A stretch of DNA of 7,804 bases from assembly GCA_038244055.1 (NCBI GenBank), contig JBBRTW010000354.1:1-7804 (forward strand). Reading direction: 5' to 3'. Below the pieces are notes generated by a model. It did no database searches and was not told where the DNA came from. It saw only the letters and a list, made by a program, of their open reading frames with translations. A program made the translations under genes and the position numbers. This document shows positions 1 through 6,359 of the stretch, in pieces. Source of the stretch: DASPKW01 sp038244055 (GTDB lineage Bacteria; Planctomycetota; Phycisphaerae; Tepidisphaerales; Tepidisphaeraceae). The stretch's first letter is position 1. The number at the start of each line of letters is the position of its first letter.

Positions 1-2
1 CC

Positions 3-1067
3 CTCACCGTCACGCTCACCGAAACCGCTCCCCACTCCGGCGTTTTCGAACGCCTCATCAAGACCTCGCCCACCGGCCTCGATGTCGATGGCAAGCCCAT
101 GCCTCTCACCGCCGGCGGCCAGTTGCGCCTGGCTTACGAAGATCAGAAAGCCATCCGCAATCCCGATGGCACCGTCCTCGTCAAAACGGTGGAGTGCATC
201 GCCGATGCCGGTGGCGAAGCGCTGGCCGTTCGCTTCGGGCAAACCTATCTCGATCTCCAAGCCAAGCTCAAGCGCGCCGAGGCGGCCGGCGAGATCGGCA
301 AGATTTATCTCGATCTCGGCCTGGTCAAGCGCGGCAAGGCCTACCTCGCCAGCGCGCAGTCGGATTGTTATGAAGTCGCCCGTGCCTCCGGCAAAACCCC
401 GCTCGGCGAAGAGGCCCTCTACCACTCCTGGCGCATCTATTTCTACGCCGGCCTGCTCGATGAAGCGGTCTCCTCGGCGCGCTCTCTGATGGCCGCTTAT
501 CCCACCTCCGATTACATCCCCGAAGCCATGTTCGCCATTGGCCAGGTCAGCCTCGAACTCGGCCAGAAGCAGGTTGAAGAAGACAAGGGCGAAGGCAAGA
601 AATCAGGCAGTAATCGCGATCTCCAGCGGGCGGTCTCGCAGCTTGAAGAGGTCGCCCGGCGCTTCCCGAAGAATGGCCGGGCCCCCGAGGCGCTCTTCCT
701 CGTCGGCCAGGCCAAGATCGCCGCCGGGCAGACCGGTCTCGACACCTTCGAGCGACTCGCCAAGCAGTTCCCCGATAGCGCCTTCGCCGCTCGCGGCCTC
801 GCCAGCGCGGCCGACTATTACATCTCCATCGGCGACTTCCGCCGCGCCCAGGATTATCTCGGCCGGGTGCTGATCGATTACCCCGATTCGCCCCAACTCG
901 GCGAGATCACCCAGAAGCGCGGCATCTGCCAGTACAAACTCGGCCAATCCGCCGAGGCCCTCGCCAGCTTCTACAAAGTCGCCGAGGAACACCCCGGCAC
1001 CGCTCTCTCCAAAGACGCCCAGAAATACATCAACTTCATCAACCAGAAGAGAGGGGCCAATGAATAA
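3..1067 (+). CDS. 3' part of a beta-domain plus TPR-repeat envelope protein (5' end outside the window)
   Basis: The frame is open from the first complete codon (position 3) to TAA at 1065-1067, giving 354 visible residues. It is cut by the window edge, so the ATG at 99 is internal. The first ~45 residues are the end of a beta-domain of the type repeated in the next gene: TETAPHSGVF (18-47), then the closing strand with Y-E-D (Tyr codon at 135) and a trailing NPDG. The rest is alpha-helical with TPR-like hairpins, for example around EEVARRFPKNGRAPEALFLV, ERLAKQFPDSAFAARGLAS and GRVLIDYPDSPQLGEI. The F/YP-x-S/N-x-x-x-x-A turn resembles BamD/CpoB-type TPRs, which bind protein partners in the periplasm. 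A charged Glu/Lys/Gly-rich insert (about 571-620) separates two hairpins. The order beta-domain then C-terminal TPR matches the end of the next protein, suggesting paralogy and joint function. Export is inferred, because the N-terminus is not visible. No enzymatic motif is seen; the exact role is unknown. Confidence 0.9.
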   Translation, partial: LTVTLTETAPHSGVFERLIKTSPTGLDVDGKPMPLTAGGQLRLAYEDQKAIRNPDGTVLVKTVECIADAGGEALAVRFGQTYLDLQAKLKRAEAAGEIGKIYLDLGLVKRGKAYLASAQSDCYEVARASGKTPLGEEALYHSWRIYFYAGLLDEAVSSARSLMAAYPTSDYIPEAMFAIGQVSLELGQKQVEEDKGEGKKSGSNRDLQRAVSQLEEVARRFPKNGRAPEALFLVGQAKIAAGQTGLDTFERLAKQFPDSAFAARGLASAADYYISIGDFRRAQDYLGRVLIDYPDSPQLGEITQKRGICQYKLGQSAEALASFYKVAEEHPGTALSKDAQKYINFINQKRGANE

Positions 1068-1173
1068 CCACGGACGGAAGATGAACAGCCACTTGGCCAG
1101 CAATGGTGGGGTAGACATTCTTGTCTGCCCTGAAAAAAGTTTTCCTATTACCCAAACGCCCACCTCCACGAAT
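1063..1173. other. Gene junction with repeat-derived sequence and no recognised promoter
   Basis: The stop of the upstream gene overlaps an in-frame ATG (1060) of the downstream frame in the string ATGAATAA. A purine-rich stretch (AGAAGAGAGGGG, 1046-1055) precedes that ATG and could act as a ribosome binding site. The 111 bases before the better-supported start at 1174 contain a CCACGGACGGAAG stretch, which resembles a common dispersed repeat, and a hairpin repeat. Its in-frame codons (GTA, GGT, CCT, ATT, AGT, TTT) are unlike those of the flanking genes. I see no convincing -35/-10 pair. The two genes are probably co-transcribed. Confidence 0.5.
1109..1130. repeat. Short palindromic (hairpin) repeat, AGACA-TTCT-TGTCT core
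   Basis: The sequence forms a 9-bp stem (1109-1117 with 1122-1130, including one G-T pair) around a TTCT loop. The core GTAGACATTCTTGTCTGC is of a kind I recall as a dispersed intergenic repeat in Planctomycetota-like genomes; that family assignment is from memory. It is followed by an A-run, not a T-run, so it is a poor intrinsic terminator for the + strand. It might still modulate the transcript between the two genes. Confidence 0.65.
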
Positions 1174-1239
1174 ATGCGCTCAATCTTCCTCACCTTCGCC
1201 CTCCTGGCGCTTTGCCTTCTCTCCTCCACAACTCAAGCC
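1174..1239 (+). other. Signal peptide coding segment of the giant protein
   Basis: Residues 1-22 have one Arg near the start, a hydrophobic core (IFLTFALLALCLL) and a polar end with T-Q-A before the predicted cut, fitting Sec signal peptidase I. The Cys at residue 14 sits inside the hydrophobic core in L-A-L-C. This is not a good lipobox, so a lipoprotein is less likely. The segment also decides the choice of start codon for this gene. Confidence 0.8.
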
Positions 1240-4200
1240 CAGCCCCAGAAGCGCAATCAACCCGTCCCAGTCCCCGCCGGCTCCACCGCGCGCGAGATGA
1301 TCGACCAGGCCAACGCCGCACTCAAAGCCGGCGACGAAACCCGCGCCGTCAAAATCTTCGATGCGGCGCGCTCGCAGCGCGATTTCGCCTCCGCTCGCTC
1401 CACGCTCGCGCTGATCTTCGCGGCCGGCGATGCCCATGCCGCCTACGGCACCAAAGAAGGTTTCGATGAAGCCCTCGCCATCTACGCCACCATCAACGAA
1501 TCCCCCCTCGCCAATACCATCGATCGCGGCGTCGCCCGCGTGAAACGCGCTGAAGCCTTTCTCCGCCAGGACAAAGCCACGCTCGCCAAGGAAGAGATCA
1601 ACGCCATCCGCGCCTCCGGCAGCCGCCGCGGCCTGCTCATGGCCGACCTCGGCGATGCCAGCATCCAGCTCCACCTTGGCCAGGCCGAAGCCGCCCGCGA
1701 TCGCCTCCTTCCCCTGATCGAATCCGATGAGCCGGCCCTGCAATCGATGGCCATGTTCTCGCTGGGGCGCGCGTATGTGCAGCTCAAGCAGCCCGAGCAG
1801 GCCGTGGCCATCTTCCGCAAGCTCTGGAACAAATATGGCGAAACGCCCTACGTCAAAAACGCCGTTTTTCTCGTCGGCGGCATCTACCTCGATCGCGGCG
1901 ATTTCATGGAAGCCCGCAAGCTCTTCGAAGCCTGCTCGGTCATCGGCGCATCCATGCAGAGTCGCGTGCAGCCGGGGCAGGAGCTGGTCATCAAAGTCTC
2001 CGACCCCAACTATTTCGCCCGCACCCGCAGCCTGACCATGCCGGTCATCGTCACCGTCCCCTCGGGCGATAACGAGATCGTCAAGCTCGACAAAAACCCC
2101 GTTAGCGACGTTCTCTACACCGGCCGAATCCAGACCGCGCTGGCCGCCCCGGCCCCCAAGGATGGAACGCTCCAAGTGCGCGGCACCGATGAAATTTCCA
2201 TGACCTACGATGGGCAGGTCGCTCCCCCGCGCAAGGTGCTGGTGGTCGATGATGGCCGGATCAATATCGATTCGGTTCCCGTGGCCGATCCTCCCCCGCG
2301 CGGCACGCGCCCTCTCGCCAGCGCCGAGGCGAAGTCCAGCGCCCGCAAGTCCAAGGCCGCCGATGAACCCGATGTCATCAAGCCCATCCTCCCCACCGGC
2401 CGCCAGACTGCCGGCTCCCTCAACCCCGGCAGCCCGGTCTACGTCCAGGTGATCGATGCCGATCTCGATAAATCCGATCAGCCCGACACCATGATCGCCC
2501 ATGTCGTCGCTCACGGAGCGCGCGGCGATACCGCCACCGTCCAGGTCACGCTCACCGAAACCGGCCCGACCACCGGCATCTTCACCGGCACCGTCCCCAC
2601 CGTTCAGGCCACCGCCTCCATCTCCGCCAGCACCGAAGCCGTCGGCCATCCCGCGAGCGCCGCCGTCGATGTCGATTCCGCCAGCCCCAGCCCCGGCCAG
2701 AAGATCGAACCCGCCAAGGCCAACATCCGCCAGACCTACTGGAAAGCCAAACCCGCCGATCGCAACGCGGATCGAAACGCCGCTGATAAATCCCACTGGC
2801 TCGAAATCGACCTCCGCCAGCCCGCTTTCCTCGGCAAGATGATCTGGGGCCCCGGAACCGATCCCCTGGCCGAGAAATGCAGCCCCACCTCGATGACCAT
2901 CACCATCCGCGGCGACAACGTCGAAAAAATCATCCCCATCTCCGGCAAGCCCAAGCTGCTGGATAACGAGATCGATCTCGGCGGCGTCTTCGCCCGCACC
3001 ATCCGCATCGATTTCAACAAGTGGGAAGGCGACAGCCCCGCCATCGGCCAGATCATCATCACCGATGCCACCGCCGCGCAGCTCGTCCCGACTGGTGTCG
3101 ATGCCGAAGAGAGCGAGAAAAAAGGCGTTCTCGAATTCGATGTCGGACAGACCGTCTCCGCCCGCTACACCGATGATGAAAATGAGAACCCCGGCATCCC
3201 CGTGATCCGCGAGAGCCGCCGCCTGGGCGCTTCCTATCACAACGCTTCGATCGATCTGGCCACCAAAGCGGGCGAGTCCAAATCCGCCGGCTTTTCGGCC
3301 GCCTGGCGTCTCGATCTGGCTTCGGAGCCGTACGTCGTCGTCAGCGATGCCGATCTCGATACGACCATCAATCCCGACAAACTCTCCCTCGAAGTCTTCA
3401 CCGAATCCGGCGCAAAACGAAAGCTGGAACTTACCGAAACCGGCCCGGCGACCGGCCTTTTCGCCGCCGCCCTCCCCATCACCGACAACGCCGCCGCCAA
3501 AAACGATGCCCGCCTGCTCTACGTCCGCCCCGGCGATCTGGTCTGGATGACCTATCTCGATGAGCGCAATCTCCAGCCCGGCTACCGCACCTTCCGCAAT
3601 CACTGGGTTCTGGAGAATCGTCCGACACCCGGTGAGATCGCTCCCATCGCGCTGTTGCAGACCGCCTGGCCCTTCCAATCCGCCACGGCCGAGGGGTCTT
3701 CCGAATCCCCGATCGTTCCGCGCTCCGCCAGCGATGGCCGGGTGAACATCTCCATAAGCGACCCCGATGCCCTCTCGCGCTCGGGTCAATCCATCGCCGT
3801 CAAGACCAGCGCGCTCCTCTCCGGCACTTCGCAGGAGCTCACTCTCTCCGCCGGCGCGTCCGGCAGCGCCTCCCGCGCCCTCGATCTGGTGCTGGGCGAT
3901 AAAGATGTCGATCGCGCCCTCGAAGGCAACAAAGGGGCGGCCGAGCTCACCGTCGCCGGCGATGATCTCATCCGCATCGCCTACACCGATGCCAAGGTCC
4001 CCACCCACGATCTCCAGACCCGCGCCATCTACACCGAGGAACAGCTTAAATCCCAGGAGAAAACCGGCCCCGCCGGAAAGCGCCTGGCCGCCCGCGCTGA
4101 AGCCGATCCGGCCGCGCCCGAAGCAGCGCCGCTCGCCGCCCCCGTTGCCCCGCCCGCGCCGGGCGTCGCGCCCGCCGCCGATGATCCCGCCGCGCCCGCG

Positions 4201-6111
4201 CCGCTCATCCGTCTGCGCGATCCCCAGCGCCGTCTTCAGGCCGATCAGGATTCCCGCCTCAAGGAATTCAAGCAGGAGATGAACTATCGGCTGGCCGCCT
4301 ATGCCGAGGAAACCAAGGCTCTCACCACCCGCCGCGATCTGCTCAAATCGCGCCTGATCGCACCTTCCGCCAAGCCCGGCCCGCAGGAGCAGGATGTCAA
4401 TCAGATCGCGGCCGATGATGCCCTCAAAGCCACCATCGCCGCACTCAATGCACAGATCGAAACGCTCAATCAGCGCACCCAGCGCCTGGCCGCCATGGGC
4501 GCGACCGCCGACCGCGCCCGCCTCGATGCCAAGCCCGCACCCAACGATGCCACCGCCGCCGGCCCTTCGGAAATGGACAAGATCAAGCAGGTTCAAGATG
4601 GCCCCCTCACGCCCGGCCAGCCCTTCGACATTTCCATCGATGATGCCGATCTGACCGCCCCCGAGATCGATGTCCGCATCCGCTCCATTGCCGGCCGGCT
4701 CGTGCAGGCGATGAGCCTCAAAGCCGCCCGCGATGCCACCGGCCAGTACAAGGTCCGCATTCCCACCGCCCGCGGCGAATCGGCCGATGCCAAAATCCTC
4801 TCCCTCATGCCCGGCGGTGAAGTCATCGTCGATTACGCCGATGCGGTGCAGAAAGACCCCGGCGCTGTCGATCGAGTCACCTACCTCGCGCTGGCCAGCG
4901 ATGCCCATCTCGATGCGCTCAATCCCAACTACACCGATGCGATCAATGAAATCCGCCTCGGCGAGGCCGTGCATATCCAGGTCACCGATTTCGACCAGGA
5001 CCGCTCGCCCGCGCAGGATCGCATCATCGTCAATGTCTCCAGCACGGCGGTGAATGGTGGCGGCGATACGCTGGCCGTCATCTGCACCGAAACCGAGCCG
5101 CATAGCGGCGTCTTCCGAGGGCTCTTCATCACCGACCGCGCCAAGCCCAACCCCAACGATGATGTTCTCCAGGCCGATTACGGCGGCGCGGTCATCCTCT
5201 CCTACGCCGACTATCTTCGCGCCTCTCCCGGCTCCGAGCCGATCAAGACCATCCGCCTGAAAATCAGCGGCGGCGCTGATGGAACGGTCGAAGGCTTCTC
5301 CCGCCAGTTCCGCAGCGCCAAGGATGAAATGCAGCTCTGGTATCGCACCGGCCAGGCCGCCTACAACCTCGGCCGAAAGCTCTATCTCAATCACTCCATC
5401 GAGCGCGCCGAGGAGAATTTCGCCGAGGCCACCGACTACTTCACCCAGCTCGTCAGCCATTTCCCCGAGGATCCGCTGGCCGCCAGCTCCAACTACTACC
5501 TCGGCAACATCCAGGCCCTCAAGGGGAACAATCGCCTCGCATTGGCCCGCTTCCAGGAGGTCGTCACCCGCTGGCCCAAGAGCGAGTTCGTCGCCCGCTC
5601 GCGCTTCAAGATCGGCCAGTCTTTCGAGTCGCTGGGCCAGTTCGACCAGGCGGCCGATGCGTATGTCCTGCTCACCTACCACCACCCCGATGATCCCAAC
5701 GTACCGACGGCGATGATCCGCATGATGAACTACTACGCCCGCTCCGAGGACTGGGCCGACGCGGTTACCATCGCCCAGAAATTCGTCGATAAATTCCCCG
5801 ATCATCCCCAGGCCGGCAGTGTCGCCCTCAAGGCCGGCCAGTGGCTCGCGGTGGCCGAGAAGGTCAACGAAGCCCTCTCCTGGTTCGTCCGCGCCGAGAA
5901 AGTGTTCGCCGCCAAGGACAAGGAAATGCCCTCGCTCCTCTACTGGCACGCCGCCACGCTCATCAGCTCCAACAAAGGCCAGCTCAAAGGCAATGCCCCC
6001 CGCGCCGAGAAGGTCAAGGAGCTTCTAAACCGAGTCGTCTACGATTACCCGGCCAATGAATTCGTGCCGCTGGCGAAGATCGCATTGGAGCAGATGGCGG
6101 AGAAGAAGTAG
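1174..6111 (+). CDS. Giant secreted mosaic protein: TPR, six tandem beta domains with a nested discoidin-like insert, coiled coil, TPR
   Basis: 1645 residues. The start at 1174 is chosen because it begins a clear signal peptide (MRSIFLTFALLALCLLS, likely cleavage after TTQA, residue 22). The in-frame ATG at 1060 would add 38 residues encoded by repeat-like DNA. Order by residue from 1174: TPR-like helices 36-260; degenerate beta domain 267-350; beta domain from 418 with TETGPTTGIF (461-470), interrupted by a discoidin (F5/8 C)-like segment 514-634 containing HWLEIDLRQP (541), and closing at YTDDENENPG (665-674); beta domain 718-803 with DADLD, TETGPATGLF (754-763) and YLDERNLQPG; degenerate beta domain 856-946; Pro/Ala-rich linker 977-1010; Gln/Glu/Leu-rich probable coiled coil 1011-1116; degenerate beta domain 1147-1230; beta domain 1263-1353 with DFDQD and TETEPHSGVF (1305-1314); TPR hairpins 1378-1645. 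TPRs bind proteins and discoidin folds often bind glycans. A scaffold or adhesive envelope role is inferred. No catalytic motif is seen, and I know no named family covering the whole protein. Confidence 0.93.
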   Translation: MRSIFLTFALLALCLLSSTTQAQPQKRNQPVPVPAGSTAREMIDQANAALKAGDETRAVKIFDAARSQRDFASARSTLALIFAAGDAHAAYGTKEGFDEALAIYATINESPLANTIDRGVARVKRAEAFLRQDKATLAKEEINAIRASGSRRGLLMADLGDASIQLHLGQAEAARDRLLPLIESDEPALQSMAMFSLGRAYVQLKQPEQAVAIFRKLWNKYGETPYVKNAVFLVGGIYLDRGDFMEARKLFEACSVIGASMQSRVQPGQELVIKVSDPNYFARTRSLTMPVIVTVPSGDNEIVKLDKNPVSDVLYTGRIQTALAAPAPKDGTLQVRGTDEISMTYDGQVAPPRKVLVVDDGRINIDSVPVADPPPRGTRPLASAEAKSSARKSKAADEPDVIKPILPTGRQTAGSLNPGSPVYVQVIDADLDKSDQPDTMIAHVVAHGARGDTATVQVTLTETGPTTGIFTGTVPTVQATASISASTEAVGHPASAAVDVDSASPSPGQKIEPAKANIRQTYWKAKPADRNADRNAADKSHWLEIDLRQPAFLGKMIWGPGTDPLAEKCSPTSMTITIRGDNVEKIIPISGKPKLLDNEIDLGGVFARTIRIDFNKWEGDSPAIGQIIITDATAAQLVPTGVDAEESEKKGVLEFDVGQTVSARYTDDENENPGIPVIRESRRLGASYHNASIDLATKAGESKSAGFSAAWRLDLASEPYVVVSDADLDTTINPDKLSLEVFTESGAKRKLELTETGPATGLFAAALPITDNAAAKNDARLLYVRPGDLVWMTYLDERNLQPGYRTFRNHWVLENRPTPGEIAPIALLQTAWPFQSATAEGSSESPIVPRSASDGRVNISISDPDALSRSGQSIAVKTSALLSGTSQELTLSAGASGSASRALDLVLGDKDVDRALEGNKGAAELTVAGDDLIRIAYTDAKVPTHDLQTRAIYTEEQLKSQEKTGPAGKRLAARAEADPAAPEAAPLAAPVAPPAPGVAPAADDPAAPAPLIRLRDPQRRLQADQDSRLKEFKQEMNYRLAAYAEETKALTTRRDLLKSRLIAPSAKPGPQEQDVNQIAADDALKATIAALNAQIETLNQRTQRLAAMGATADRARLDAKPAPNDATAAGPSEMDKIKQVQDGPLTPGQPFDISIDDADLTAPEIDVRIRSIAGRLVQAMSLKAARDATGQYKVRIPTARGESADAKILSLMPGGEVIVDYADAVQKDPGAVDRVTYLALASDAHLDALNPNYTDAINEIRLGEAVHIQVTDFDQDRSPAQDRIIVNVSSTAVNGGGDTLAVICTETEPHSGVFRGLFITDRAKPNPNDDVLQADYGGAVILSYADYLRASPGSEPIKTIRLKISGGADGTVEGFSRQFRSAKDEMQLWYRTGQAAYNLGRKLYLNHSIERAEENFAEATDYFTQLVSHFPEDPLAASSNYYLGNIQALKGNNRLALARFQEVVTRWPKSEFVARSRFKIGQSFESLGQFDQAADAYVLLTYHHPDDPNVPTAMIRMMNYYARSEDWADAVTIAQKFVDKFPDHPQAGSVALKAGQWLAVAEKVNEALSWFVRAEKVFAAKDKEMPSLLYWHAATLISSNKGQLKGNAPRAEKVKELLNRVVYDYPANEFVPLAKIALEQMAEKK
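2713..3075 (+). other. Discoidin / F5-8 type C-like domain nested in a beta-repeat
   Basis: This segment encodes roughly residues 514-634. An initial AKANIRQTYWKAK stretch leads to HWLEIDLRQPAFLGKMIWGP, then TSMTITIRGDN, then ARTIRIDFNKWEGD and IGQIIITDA. The 'W-hydrophobic-E-I-D-L-x-x-P' strand followed by alternating beta strands and a final 'I-x-I-x-(D/E)' strand is the layout of galactose-binding-like discoidin domains. It lies between the TETGPTTGIF motif and the closing YTDDENENPG strand of one beta domain, so it appears inserted into that domain. The fold is inferred from the pattern only. Confidence 0.55.
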
Positions 6112-6135
6112 GCAGTGGGCAGTAGGCGGTAGGCA
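6108..6135. repeat. Four tandem heptamers, consensus GTAGGCA, overlapping the stop codon
   Basis: Units are GTAGGCA, GTGGGCA, GTAGGCG and GTAGGCA, with no spacer. The TAG stop of the giant gene (6109-6111) lies inside the first unit, so the repeat array supplies the stop codon. A second in-frame TAG occurs at 6130. Heptamer arrays of this TAGGCAG type are, from memory, common dispersed intergenic repeats in environmental bacterial genomes. Confidence 0.8.
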
Positions 6136-6181
6136 GAATGCAAGAGACATTCGCGGCTTTCGGGATGCGCGAGGCAAAGAT

Positions 6182-6215
6182 GAACGCAAAGACGCAAAGG
6201 CGCAAAGACGCAGAG
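6182..6215 (+). repeat. CGCAAAGA tandem-unit repeat, left copy of an inverted pair
   Basis: It consists of 8-base units CGCAAAGA, CGCAAAGG, CGCAAAGA and a partial CGCAGAG. Its reverse complement matches 6441-6474 at 28 of 34 positions by hand alignment. Read on the minus strand it encodes a low-complexity LRLCVFAF-type peptide often mis-annotated as a gene. Confidence 0.8.
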
Positions 6216-6277
6216 CAGACAAGCTTCTTTGTTGATGCTCTTGTTTTCAAAGCCGCATCGGCATTGCAGACCCAGCG

Positions 6278-6359
6278 CCTCACTCCCTCGCCCAAGGCCG
6301 GCAAAAACAGCCGCTCCGCCGCGCCGTTCTTCCGGCCGTGGGAGAGGGCGGGGGTGAGG
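6278..6359. repeat. Imperfect palindromic repeat of the CCTCACCCCCGCCCTCTCCC type
   Basis: The left arm (6278-6301, from CCTCACTCCC to AAGGCCGG) pairs imperfectly with the right arm (6332-6359, from CCGGCCGTGGGAGAGGG to GGTGAGG), with a few bases extra on the right. About 30 bases separate them. The right arm on the minus strand reads LTPALSHG, the signature of a widespread dispersed repeat often mis-annotated as coding. No T-run follows, so it is not a standard terminator. Confidence 0.75.

Noticed and set aside
1109..1130. The hairpin as a Rho-independent terminator
   Set aside because: The stem is followed by an A-run and then mixed bases, with no T-tract on the + strand, and the next same-strand gene starts 44 bases later.
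1180..5949. A 1589-codon antisense reading frame on the minus strand
   Set aside because: It is codon-for-codon opposite the giant gene and exists because that gene avoids TTA, CTA and TCA. Its translation is Gly/Asp/Glu/Ile-rich with no recognisable domain, while the + strand has a signal peptide and repeated motifs.
6108..6215. Tandem repeats as a CRISPR array
   Set aside because: The units are 7-8 bases with no spacers and no cas genes nearby.
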